Positions 34,150 to 45,449 of a stretch of DNA of 64,000 nt are shown here, piece by piece (the first letter of the stretch is position 1; the number at the start of each line of letters is the position of its first letter). Both the position numbers and the translations under genes were made by a program. The DNA is from Zantedeschia hybrid cultivar. Taxonomy: Eukaryota; Streptophyta; Magnoliopsida; Alismatales; Araceae. The notes under the pieces were generated by a model, which had not been told where the DNA came from, searched no databases, and was given only the letters and a program-made list of their open reading frames with translations. Where the stretch lies: assembly GCA_030544215.1 (NCBI GenBank), contig JARZZO010000004.1, positions 42,335,980 through 42,399,979 on the forward strand. The letters are read 5' to 3'.

Positions 34150-35640
34150 ATGGCAAGAGGCAACAAGAATAGTCGTCGTGCCGGAGTGGCTTTGCAGATC
34201 AACAACTCTAGGTTGTCGAGGAACGGTGGCGATCCCATGGGGGTAGTCGCCCAGCAACTAGGCGCTTTGCTCACCCTGATGCAAAAACGCCTCCTTGCGC
34301 CACCGACAGTTTCGGAGCTTTGCCTGGGGGCCGCCCCCCAAGAACGACCTCAAAGGGAGGCCCATAATCCTCCAGCCATCATAGTTAGGCGTAAAGGCAT
34401 CCAGAGTGCCGATGGTCAGTTCCTTTTCCTCGATGGGGAAATCAGACGCAATAACCTTCAGCCGGTAGCCTCCGAGTCGCTGGCTCGAACCATTCCTCCC
34501 CAAGGAGGAAGAGTGGTCAGAAGGGCCAGTCTCTCCAATCTCAAGCCTCAAAATCTCCGTCTCCTCAGGGAGGTCCAACTATGCACCGGTGTATTGACGA
34601 GTTGGAGAGAAGGCTTGGCAAACAAGAACTCCGCCTGGAGCACTGAGAAAAGCATATCGTTCCTCCGGAGGAGACGCTCCCTCTCACTCTCCGATGAGGA
34701 GGGGATAACTCTCCTTTCACCGTTGAGATTCTGGACTTTCCAGTCTCCAAGAAGCTGCCCATCAACAACCTTAACACCTACGATGGGCAGGGATATCCGA
34801 AAACTCACTTCAACCACTTCCAGTCTCACATGAGGCTGCATGGAGTCCAGGACGCCATTCACTGCCACGCATTCGCCACTACCCTGGTGGGAACGGCACA
34901 AACCTGGTTCACTACCCTAGCATTTGGGTCAATCCACTCTTTTGGGTAACTTGGGAAGCAGTTCCGAGATCATTTTGATGCCTCATCGCAAAAGGTCATC
35001 GGCCAACTTGGTTGCCATTAAGCATAAATGCGGCGAATCCCTTCGAGATTATATCTCTCGCTTCTACGACGAGGCCCTTCGGGTCTCGAAACTTGAGGTG
35101 TCCTCTGCCGTGACCGTCCTAACTCAGGGCACTCGGGATGATTCTCTCCGGAGGGCCATCGTGCTCCACGCGCCTAAGACCCTATTCGACCTCATCAACT
35201 TAGCGCACCAGCACGCTGACTGCGATGAAGTGATAACCACCTACCAATATCGAGGGGAAGAAGGCGACTGGAAGCGTCAAGGTGAGAGATCCCTTCCCAA
35301 GAAGAAGAAGTCTGGATGCTTTGAGGGAGACTCCAAGGGTCCTCCATCTCCTGGGCTATACACGACACTGATTACTCTTGTATTCAAAATCCTGTAGGAT
35401 ATCGAAAACAAAGAATACGTCAACTGGCCCAGAAGATGAGGTCCGATCCCAAGTTCCGAGACTAGAGGGAATATTGCCACTTCTACAAGGATCACGGCCA
35501 CACAATCGAGGAGTGTCGATAGCTGTGTGACGAGATAGTGTCCCTGATACGCCAAGGGTATCTCAGGAAATACGTGGCTAAGGCCCGCTAGGAGCGTGAG
35601 GTGCCGCAGACTGAGAATCGCCCCCAACAGCACCGAGATA
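34150..35640 (+). pseudogene. gag pseudogene of Tat-A
   Basis: Starts ATG at 34150 (MARGNKNSRRAGVALQIN). A retrotransposon gag core is readable near 34780-35000 (DAIHCHAFATTLVGTAQTWF) and continues through 35397 (ESLRDYISRFYDEALRVSKL). A CCHC-like knuckle follows near 35470-35515 (CHFYKDHGHTIEEC). Frames change near 34780, 34920 and 35400, with stops at 35395 and in the knuckle region. Confidence 0.82.
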
Positions 35641-35689
35641 CACATGATCTCCAATGGCCCCATGTCAGGAGGAGATGATCGCTAGGGAA

Positions 35690-38600
35690 AGAAGCGCTAC
35701 ATGCGCCAGGTGAACCTTGTAACTCCTCACCCTAAGCATTCTAAACACAACAAAACAACTATAGGAGACCTTTTGAAAGAACCCATCATTTTTTCGGACG
35801 AAGATTTGGAAGAAGTGATCACTCCTTACGACGATGCCCTCGTCGTGACAACAATGGTTAACAAATGTAAAGTTCACCGCATTTTTAGTAGATGGAGGCA
35901 ATGGCCCCAACGTTATCAGTTGCGACTGTTTTCTCCGAATGGGTGCCGATGTCTCGCCTACACGCCAGATGCGCACACCGTTGTTCGGCTTCTCGGGCAA
36001 CGCAGTGCCCCTAGTCGGGGTAGTAGCACTAGCAGTGACCCTCGGGACTGTTCCTCGAGAAGTCACCTTCGTCGCCGACTTCGTGATCATCTGAGAGATG
36101 AGCACCTACAACGCGATCATTGGCAGGGGAATCATCGAAGGGATTACAGGGGTCCCGTCCTCCCATCACCAAAAGATGAAATTCTCGACCCCCTTCGGGC
36201 TCGGAGAGGCCAGAGGGAACCAAGAAGAAGCCCGTCGATGCTACCTCGTGGCCTCCAAGGGGTAGAACTGGTAGGTGGCAGAGCTCCCTCAAGAGTCTGA
36301 GAAGGAGCAAAAATCCGCATCAACCGACGAATATCTCATGAATATCCAACTAGGTGAAGGCCCTGCCCGAATGGTCCGTGTCGGCTCAACTCTCATGGCA
36401 GAGCGAGTGAAGGAATATCAATCGTTCCTGTCGCGGTACCAGGATGTCTTTGCCTGGTCCGAGGACGACCTTCCGGGCATCCCCATCGAAGTGGCGGCAC
36501 ACCACCTCAATTTACTGCCAGATAAGAAGCCCATTCAGTAAAGGCGGAGAAGGTGCGCACCCGAGAGGCAGGAAGCCATCCGTGAGCAGGTCACAAGGGG
36601 CTGAAGACTGGTTTAATTAGGCATGTACAGTACCCTCAGTACCTTGCCAATGTGGTCCTTGTTCGGAAGGCCACGGGGAAGTGGCGCACGTGTGTCGACT
36701 TCACCGACCTCAACAAAGCCACACCGAAGGATTATTACCCACTGTCTAATATCGATCAACTGTACATCAGGGAATGAAATGTTGAGCTTCCTTGATGCAT
36801 ACTCCGAATACCACCAGTTCAAGATGAATCCTTCCGATGAAGATAAGATGGCATTGATCACGGATTTGGGCATCTACTGCTACACGCTGATGCCGTTTGG
36901 CCTAAAAAACGCCGAAGCGACGTATTAGCGCCTAGTGAACTCTATGTTTGACTCTCAGTTTGGGAGGAACATGGAGGTCTACATTGACAACATGCTAATA
37001 AAGAGCCCGAAGGCATCCGATCATTTGACCGATCAAGCCGAGACCCTTGACACACTAAGGAGGTACAACATGAAACTCAACCCCTAGAAATGTGCGTTCG
37101 CGGTCAAATCTGGCAAATTCCTAGGGTTCCTCGTTACCCATAGAGGGATCAAGGCCAACCCAACGAAGCTTCAAGCCATCCAATATATGCAACATCCCGA
37201 CAGGATTTAGGACATCCAATGCTTGACTGGAAGAGTAGCGGTACTTGTCGAGAGTGGCAGAAAGGTGTCTGCCCTTCTTCAAAGTGCTACGAGGCATATT
37301 GAAATAGGCAGGAAAAAAGGCAAAATCGAGTAGACCTAGGAATGCGAAGACACGTTCCAGAAGCTAAAGCGATACATGGCTTCGCCACCGATACTGTCAA
37401 AACTGGTGATCGGAGAACCTCTTTCCTTGTACTTGTCGGTCACTCCTCACTCCTTGAGTTCAATACTAGGAAGGGATGAGGGGATGCGGAGGCTCGTTTA
37501 TTACACCAATAAAGTCTTACAAGGGCCTAAGCTGAGATACTTAATCGTTGAGAAGTTTGTGCTTGCCTTGATCCACTCGGACAAGCGGCTACGTCCTTAC
37601 TTCCAAGCTCACCCCATCATGATCTACACGAGCCAGCCTTTGGGCAGGATCTTGCAGAACCCTGAGTCATCGAGGCGCCTAGTCAAGTGGGCGATCGAGC
37701 TAGGGGAATTTATCACCTTCAAGCCAAGGACCGCCATCAAGGCACAGGGGCTCACTGACTTCATAGCCAAGTGCATGATTCCGACATAGGAGTCGAGCGA
37801 GACCAGCCTCGGTCCCATCTGGGAGCTATACATCGACGGATCCTCCTGCACGTCAGGCAGCGGCATAGGGATAGTCTTGATATCCTCGGAGGGAATCGAG
37901 CTTCACTATGCCTTGCGCTTTAGGTTCCCTACGTCCAACAACATTGCGGAATACGAAGCCCTCCTATCAGGCATCCGCATGGCCCGGAGCATGGGAGCCA
38001 CCAGAATGAGGATCTTCACCAACTCCCAGCTGGTTGCCAGCCAAATCCATAAGAACTTCGACGCTCAAGACCTTAGCATGAGTCGATACCTGCAGGAGAT
38101 AAAGAACCAAGCCGAAGGGCTCGAACTCCTCGAGGTAATCCAAATACCGAGATAAGAAAACATTAAAGTTGATTCTCTATCTCGGTTAGCATCCTCGATC
38201 AGCTTGGTACCTTCTCGGTCTGTCCTCATCGAAGAGCTCGATCGGCCGACCTTTAAAAAAAGAGGTAGTGCAAGCTATCAAGAGGAGCGAGTCTTGGATT
38301 AAGCCAATAACAGAATTCCTAATGCTCGACAAGTTAGTAGAAGACAAGCTGGAGACAAGTAGCGTCAGGAACTAAGCCAGACGATTCACCATGGTAGGCG
38401 ATTCTTTATACCAACGATCCTTTTCTCAGCCCCTACTAAAATGTCTCTGCCCGGCGGAAGCCCTGTGGGCTGTCGAAGAAGTCTACGAAGGTATGTGTCG
38501 AAGCAAGGATATTGGTGGCCGACCCTCCAGAACGATTCTATGGAATATGTCAAGAAGTGCGATAAGTGCCAACCCTTCGCGACAACACCACACCAACCAG

Positions 38601-39408
38601 CGGTACCCATGACGTGCCTCCTGTAACCATGTATGTTCTCAAGATGGGGGATTGACATATTAGGCCCTCTGCCCAAAGCTCAAGGACAGAAGAAGTTCAT
38701 CATAGTAACCATCGACTACTTCTCCAAATGGATAGAAGCGAAATCAATGGCAAAAATTACAGAGGGCAATATGGAATTTCGTCTGGAAGTCCATAATCTG
38801 TAGATTCGGGATCCCAAGAATTACTACACCTCGGTCGCCCATCCTCAGGCTAATGGCCTGGTAGAAAATGCTAATCGAACCTTACTCCACAGAGTTAAGA
38901 CTTGATTAGAGGGGGCCACAGGGTCCTGGATAGAAAAGCTACCCAGCATCTTATGGTCACATATAACAACAACCCTTGCGGCTACAGGAGAGACCCCCTT
39001 CCACTTGGTCTACGGGGCTGAAGCTTTAATCCCTTTAGAAATCGGTAGCCCCTCATTGCAAATAGAGGCGACAGAAACATAAAGCCACTGACAACTAAGG
39101 AAAAACCTAGACATGCTACTAGAGGTCTGAAAAAATGCCCGAATCAGAATGATGGAATACCAATGGAGATGGCCAAATATTATAACTTGAGGTTTAGAGA
39201 AAGGCAGTTCTTCCCAGGAGCTTTAGTCCTACGGAGAACTAGAGCCTCAACATTACAACTGGCCGCGGGCAAACTGGCCCCCAATTGGGAGGGACCATAT
39301 CGAGTCTCAGAAGCCCTCGGAAAAAGCTCTTATAGACTCTCCACGCTCGATGGAAGAGGGGTACCCCGCACTTGGAACGCTAACAACCTTCGAGCTTATT
39401 ATTGTTAG
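35690..39408 (+). pseudogene. pol pseudogene of Tat-A (PR, RT, RNase H x2, integrase)
   Basis: Protease region near 35820-36270 (PYDDALVVTTMVNKCKVHRI) is frameshifted at the active-site strand. RT runs about 36420-37100; its catalytic box reads YIDN rather than YIDD (near 36982), so the second Asp is lost. RNase H 1 lies at 37376-37789 and the second, archaeal-like RNase H at 37820-38155 (LYIDGSSCTSGSGIG, NNIAEYEALLSG). Integrase from about 38391 keeps the CDKCQ zinc pair and WGIDILGPLP but lacks the stretch with the middle catalytic Asp: GIPRI near 38815 runs straight into YTSVAHPQ. A C-terminal GPY module is readable at 39163-39408. Multiple stops throughout. Confidence 0.88.
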
Positions 39409-39468
39409 CTTTGCATTATTCTGTATTTAACGGCCAAGGAATGAAAATTTTTATCCTTCGAGTTTCCA

Positions 39469-39604
39469 TTAAGCCATGTCATTCCCCGAGTGCTCACACT
39501 CAGAAGGGGTGCATTAAAGCCACCTCATTACCTGCGTGTTCATGCTCAGGAAGAGCATTTATAGCCATTTTATTTCCTCGGGTCCTTACACCCAGGAAGG
39601 ACTC
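39469..39604 (+). repeat. 45-bp tandem repeat, three copies
   Basis: Units start at 39469, 39514 and 39559 with TTAAAGCC, each carrying a CTCAG/CCCAGGAAG block. The array lies just after the integrase end and before the converging antisense gene, the same place as the 73-bp array in Tat-B. Confidence 0.7.
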
Positions 39605-39740
39605 GCAAGCCATAATCAAGCAAGATCATTAAAGAGAAATACTCGGCGGGCCACATCGTGTCTTTAACAAGAAGGCGATGGATAACATTCTTTCAGCTAA
39701 GGAGTGACTACATAGGTTCCACCCATAAATCAAGCCTCGC

Positions 39741-40565
39741 TCAAACACCTTCGGCATTAGCGCCGACCTCCGCTCCGACCTCCACGCCGACCCTCTCGCC
39801 TGCCGCGACACCCCCTTCCTCTGACATGGAGTGGCACTTCAATGTGAGTGGCGCTTCAACGGGATCGTCTGAGGCTAGAGCAAGATCGAACCCCTCCAAA
39901 ACGTGGTCGACAATGTAGATGTAGACGTCGTAGGGATCATCCTCACGAAGTTCCATCACCAACTGGGCACCCTCATCAGAGAGCCTTTGGTGGAAGCTTT
40001 CCAGAAGAGGGTCGGCGACAAAATCCCTCTATGTCGTGGGGAACGGCCCCTCGCTAGCCAGGAAGTCGACCCAGAAGAAATCCTCCTTCCACTCCTGTGG
40101 GGGGAAACCGGGAGGCACAAAAAAGGGTCTTTGGTCGCCGCGGATGACAAACTAAAGGAAGCCATGCGCATTGGGGATCACATGATGGCAGATAGTGGCG
40201 ATATGACAAAAGACGTCGGGTAAGGCCTCGAGATAATCATAGAGCCGCATCAGAGCGTTGAAGTCTATGGCCAAACGCCAAGAGTTCGAGAGGATTTGCA
40301 TGGGAGCCACTGCAAAGAATTGCTGCAACTCCACGATGAAAGCATAGATTAGCAACCAAAAGCCAACCTCAAACATGGCCTCCGTGGCCATGAAAGAGCC
40401 AGGACTACCCAAATAAAGGCAATCGTTGGTTGAAGGTACGTGCAGCCCAAACTCGGCAGGAATTCGAAACCTACCCCGTATCCTATCAAGCGATCCAACG
40501 TCGATCGTGGTGGCCCTAAGGGCAGTCCAATCCGCCAACACTCCGCCGACACAGCTTGAAGCCAA
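39741..40565 (-). pseudogene. second antisense gene of Tat-A, transposase_28-like
   Basis: One continuous minus-strand frame from 40565 to about 39741 with two TAG stops (near 40150 and 40005). It has the domain pattern seen in the Tat-B antisense protein: EVGFWLLIYAFIVELQQFFA, then MQILSNSWRLAIDF, then EWKEDFFWVDF. The last part is acidic. It lacks the coiled coil of the other antisense gene. A TATA-like TATAATAA lies upstream at 40647-40654. It may be a duplicate of the gene at 41030-43039 or come from an unrecognised nested element. Confidence 0.65.
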
Positions 40566-41029
40566 TGCAACTGAATGACAGGAGAAGGAGCTATGAGGAG
40601 GAAGACCGCTCAGGTGATTATGGCTCAGCCCCTTCTCATGCTACCCTTATTATAGGCATGAAGTAGAGCGCCTCCCACTCGTAACTGACCGGCACTAAAG
40701 GCAAGAAAGTTGTAACCAACCTTTACCGAGTCCAAAAAAGGAAAGAGTCAAAGATACCTACTGGGAGAGAAAGAAGTACAAGTAGCAAAAACGGCACTAC
40801 ATTCACTCAAACCGGGTGATCGGTCGTACAACGAAGGTGCAAAATAAAGGCTTTGACGAGCCATCAAAAAAAATGGGCCCAAGGCGGACCGGCCATCTCG
40901 TCCCCTAATGGGACCCAAGTTATAAAATGTGGTAGGCCGGCATAATCCAGATGGAAGGATGTTTGAATATTTTCTTTGACAAGGCACCTAAAATACCTTA
41001 TCAGTTACAACTTCCGCCCGGTCGGGATT

Positions 41030-43039
41030 TGGAGAAGAATTCTTAAGAGTCGGTGGGGGCCTAATTAGCGGCGGCTGAAACCCCAGCAACAAGTTCTTGG
41101 GGGTCGATCAGAGAGCCTGCAAGGTCAACAGCTCGAGAGGCCTTGAGCCTCCTCAAGTCCTCGACATTGGAGCAATAGGCAAGATCACCCTGCTCTAACT
41201 ACGACAGGTCCTTGGCGAGCGGACACAGCTCCCTAGCACGAGCAACAGTCGCTCGGAAGCTGGTCGAGAACCCCTTGGCAGTACCCCTATCGTAACCAAT
41301 CGCATACTACTAAAGGCTGAACTCAATCTTCTCATCAAGATACACGGGAGAAGAGTTGAACCAAGTTAAAGCCTCAGTGGTCGTCGTCTCCAGTGACCGA
41401 GCTTGGGAGTTGGCAATCTCGAGATAGTCTTCCACCTTCCTTTTGGGCTTCTTCGACTCAACCACCTGGGCCAAGGCAACCTTGAGTTTGCCGCCCAGTT
41501 CTTATTTCGCCTTGGTCGCCTCCTCCAGGGCCCGCTGCAGCTCGGCCTGTCGTCAATCAGTCTCCATCCTGACAAGCCTCTCGGCAAGGCCGTACGTCTG
41601 AGCGATTGTCCACAGGCAGACTGTGATACCCGGATGGAGAGTTCTGTGTCATTCCTCCGCTTCTCCCAAGCATGTTCCATCGGGATGCATGCGGCTAGAG
41701 CCAGATCGTGCACCACATCGCTATCGGTGAAGGTACTGTCGGGGTAGACCCTCACATGGGAGGCTGCCATTACGTCGGCTTCTGCGGAGGAGGGGAGACC
41801 ACTGGTGGCCCTGATTCGGCCGGTGCATCCCTAATGATGACCCCCTTGACAGGTCGGGGCGTCTCGATCGCAACTGATTTCTTGCCACTGACAGGTCGGT
41901 GCGTTCCCTGTGTCTGCCTGATGCCTGCTTCGGTGTGTGCCACCGACCGCAGACGCTTCTGGTTTTTAGGAAGAGTCATCGGCATCTCGTTTCTTCCAGC
42001 ACATCTCCCCCAGGAGAGCCGAGACATCTGCACCACCAGCCATCAGTCTTGTCAGTGGAACACCCTCGTGGACGTCAAGGCAAGACGCGTCGAGGCCGAC
42101 GTCCGACTCAAGAACCTCAACAAGAAGCGGGCTTGTAGGCGCTCCCTCTTCAACTGCCACCTCGCCTTGAGCTGCGGAGGTTCCTTCTTCGACCTCCGCG
42201 TCACCCCGAGCAGCTTCCTCTGCGAGCGATGCTCGAACTATCGTCTCGACTGAGAAAGACAAGTTAGCAAAATCACAAAACCGTCAGAAAAAAGCGACAC
42301 AAGCCAAGGCGTGCACTCACTCTTGGACTCCCGCGGAGCAAGGCCGGCCCTCAGCAATGCAGTCTCGAAAATCTCAAGGTCGCCGTCGCTCACGACTTCG
42401 GCCCGGAGGATCGCCCTCCTGGTTCCACATCAGAGGAGATCCGATAAGGTAGTGGGTCCTCCAGCATGGGGGTCAAATTGAAGGCCGTATGGAAATCCCA
42501 GGCAGGGATAACCTTGGGATCTTGGATGACGAAGAAGAAATGGTTCTTCCATGATTTGTGGCTCGAGGCAGGGGAACTCAGTTGGAGGAACAGATTACGT
42601 GACATGCCTTCACAAAAGAACCCATCATCGATCAAGGCGTGGGGAAGACGCTGGAACATGCAGTGGAATAAAACGGTGGTGGTCTCGACACACCGCTCTT
42701 GGGAGACTAGGAATAAGGCATATATATAGAACTAGGCGTTCGAGTCAATTGTGCCGGTGCCAGACTGTACTGGATTAGAAGGATGCATACAAAAAGAGGC
42801 ACCGGGAGTCGGAAATTGGCTAAAAACATCTTCCAGTACGCCATAAAGGAATCAGGGGGCTCGGAAGAGAGTTAGTCGTCGGGACCTGCTGCAAAAAGAC
42901 GGTATCCGTGAGGCACTTTATACTCCTTCATCATTCGCCTCAGCTCGTCTTGCTTAATTAAGCTATGACTATGGCGAGCCAAGGTGGGACCCCTCTTCTC
43001 AGAGTGGCCGGAAGAACTAGAGACCTCCTCTAAAGCCAT
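41030..43039 (-). pseudogene. first antisense gene of Tat-A (transposase_28-like, coiled coil), spliced
   Basis: Starts ATG at 43039 (MALEEVSSSSGHSEKRGPTL). Domain residues DSFMAYWKMFLANFRLPVPL and SLAPAQL are followed by SHKSWKNHFFFVIQDPK. A likely intron lies at 42320-42250 (AGA|GTGAGT to CTTTCTCAG), 71 bases, in the same place as the 65-base intron 1 of Tat-B. Exon 2 ends near 41620; the last part is a Glu/Lys/Ala-rich coiled-coil segment near 41580-41400, followed by FNSSPVYLDEKIEF. In-frame stops (for example TAA after FAAGPDD, near 42870) make it a pseudogene. Orientation is opposite to pol. Confidence 0.75.
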
Positions 43040-43317
43040 TGAGGTGGAGGGGGTGGGGGGGGGGGCTCAATCGGTACAAGATGATGATGAGAAGGGTGTG
43101 GATTTCGGAGGCCAGGAAGCGATCCCAGGAGTAGGGGACCAAATGAGGAGAATCCCATGGGGAGGATTCAACGGAACGGGGAGCCAAGATGAACTGACCA
43201 GGAATACCAAGGAAGTATCGAGCAGCGCAAGAGCTCTCCCTCTATGGACTTAGCAGGCGAAGAAGAATTCAGGAAAGGGTGCAGAAACAAGTATGCCTCC
43301 TTTCCCACCCTCTTGAC

Positions 43318-43323
43318 TTTATA
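43318..43323 (-). promoter_or_regulatory. TATA box of the Tat-A antisense gene
   Basis: Minus strand CCTTATAAAGTC, about 280 bases upstream of the ATG at 43039. In Tat-B the corresponding TATAAATA is 275 bases upstream of its ATG. Confidence 0.65.
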
Positions 43324-43739
43324 AGGGGAGGACGACGATTTTGTCAGCCCCTTTCCCGCCTAGGACCTCGAGCGATGCCAAAGCAACCCGTCATAATGGC
43401 GGACTGAGCGATCAACTTAAGACGAAGGGATGCGCCCTACGACGGAAGCGTCCGAACGTCCAATACAGGTGTAGAAGCGCCACGTGGACAAATTGACTTC
43501 CTGCGGGACGTCCAGGGATCGCAAAAGGGAAGCAATGCTATCATTCACCATAAAGAGACGTCGCCTCAGAGTGTAACCGACATCCCCAGGGATTACGAAG
43601 CGACACAAATTGGGCACCCTTTCAGATGATAGCCTGAGCCACGCATCTCACACCTGACGGCAAAGACGACCTTTCGTTGGGCATCCCGCGCAATTTCACT
43701 CCCACATTCAAAATTTAAATAAGGGAGTGAGGGGGCCAG

Positions 43740-44558
43740 TGACGAGGGGTGATCGGGTTTGGCCCAATCAGACCCATTTAGCCTACGGGCCCAAAGGCCT
43801 ATTGCCCATTGAAGTTGGCGCAAGGGGCACATGGCACTCGAGATCTGGGCCCATATGACGGAGGTCGGATGCCAAAACCACCAAAGTCTATATTGCTGGA
43901 TCTCCTGACCTTGCACCCAATAGTAGCTCTTGAGACCTCCCAGGATTTTGGCTAAGCCTCTTGAGACTCGGAGAAACGCTTACCTCACTCCATCCTCTTC
44001 TCTCGGCAACTTAACCATATAAAGACTACGGACCCAAGGCAGGAAGACTCCTTCCCTCGGTCCCTCGTGATAGCGAAGGTCCCCTCCTGTGGGGCAACCC
44101 TATGCACATCCACACCATCAGGCGGATCTTTTGGATGCAACTGCCCACTTACAACAGGTCCGCACAATCCGCCCCCTGCAACCGCGGGCGAATTTTCCTT
44201 GCCCAATATCCTACGATCTCCTTAATCAAGGGGCACTGTTCGTGGGCGAATCACCCCTTCAGAGGAAACCGTCCCTGAGACAACTCGGGGGAGAAGGTCT
44301 ATATAATCTATGGACCTTCTCTGTTCCAAGGTAGGCCATTCTGAGTACAAAAAAAACCTCTAGCAAGATCTCGTCTTCTAGCATTTAACTAGCAATTGGA
44401 GGGTTTTGCTCCCCATGAGACTAGGGGGCCCCCTGGACGCCTCTGCTCCCCTCTTACAGGTTCTACCCTGAGCATTTCCATCCCGAACAAATTCTATCGA
44501 GTAGTTGGGATCTTTGATCAGACGGTCACCGTAGTCCAACGAGTTTGCGACCACTACA
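43740..44558 (+). repeat. 3' LTR of Tat-A
   Basis: Begins TGACGAGGGGTGATCG after a purine-rich tract (AAGGGAGTGAGGGGG, 43721-43735) and ends GACCACTACA. TATATAA at 44300-44306 followed by an R/U5-like stretch. Flanked on the right by GTTCA, the target duplication partner. Confidence 0.9.
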
Positions 44559-44795
44559 GTTCATGTTTGCACTTCTGACATAATGAAATAAAGAGAATGT
44601 TTTTGTATACCTCTGTGTGTTATGTTTGGCCCTTAGATTGCATGTGTACTCGATTGGCTTGTGAGTCATTGTGAGTACTTCCCTGTCCTTCCCTCCCGAC
44701 CTAGTAGGCTAAGTTGTAGAAAGACAATTTAGGCTGATGGGTGGTCGAGGTAGGCTTCGACTGGGATCTGTAATTGCATTTGAGTAGAGCCACTT

Positions 44796-45366
44796 TGTTG
44801 AGTTCCCATCTTCGGGTGGGGAGCCCGTTGAGCGAGTTTAGTCCCTTTTGCAGGTGGACAACCCTTTTACTGATCACAATCCCATTTTCAGGTGGAGAGC
44901 CCTTTCCCTGTGTTACAGGGGTAGTAAACCAATCGACTTTTATCCCATCTTCGGGTGTAGAGCCCCGAAAATTAGTTTTATCCCATATTCAGGCGGGGCG
45001 CCCGACGAGCGAGTTTAGTCCCATCTGAGGGTGGGGAGCCCTTCCCTGCAAGGCGAGGCAAGGCAAAGGTGTCACCAATCGAGTTTAGTCCTATATTAGG
45101 GGGGGGGGGGGAGCCACATCCTTGGGAGACGAGGCTCAGTAGGGGTGTCACCGATCAAGTTTAATCCCATCTGAGGGTGGGGAGCCCATTCCCTACAAGA
45201 CGAGGCTCAGCAGGGGAGTTGCCGATCGAGTTTAGTCCCATCTAAGGGTGGGGAGCCTTCTTGTGAGACGACACTCGGAAGGGGTGTCGCCGATTGAGTT
45301 TAGTCCCATCTGAGGGTAGGGAGTCCCTTACCTACGAGACGAGGCTCGACAAGGGTGTCGCCGATC
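44796..45366. repeat. about 71-bp tandem repeat array of Tat-C
   Basis: Five clear units at 45011-45080, 45081-45156, 45157-45227, 45228-45295 and 45296-45366, each beginning GAGTTTAGTCCCATCTGAGG; shorter decayed units extend back to 44796. The array lies between the integrase end (about 45450) and the Tat-A insertion. Confidence 0.88.
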
Positions 45367-45449
45367 GAGTTTCCGCGAGCTGCCACTGCAATAATTAACA
45401 CATATCTCACGGACAAAAGAAAGTAAATTTATTTCGAGAGGTTCGTCTA

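Larger units (their letters stand above)
33305..44558 (+). mobile_element. Tat-A: full-length but decayed Tat-lineage Ty3/gypsy retrotransposon (11.25 kb)
   Basis: Bounded by LTRs 33305-34113 and 43740-44558 and by a 5-bp target duplication with one mismatch (GTTCC/GTTCA). Order: LTR, primer site, gag, protease, RT, RNase H, second RNase H, integrase, 45-bp repeats, then two antisense genes and the polypurine tract before the 3' LTR. The second, archaeal-like RNase H after the first one marks the Tat/Ogre branch. Many stops and frameshifts on the sense strand show it is dead. It is inserted in Tat-C. Confidence 0.9.

Noticed and set aside
33951..36310. Minus-strand frames opposite Tat-A gag and protease
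   Set aside because: They mirror the sense coding region and carry no motif; the real antisense genes of Tat-A lie at 39741-43039.
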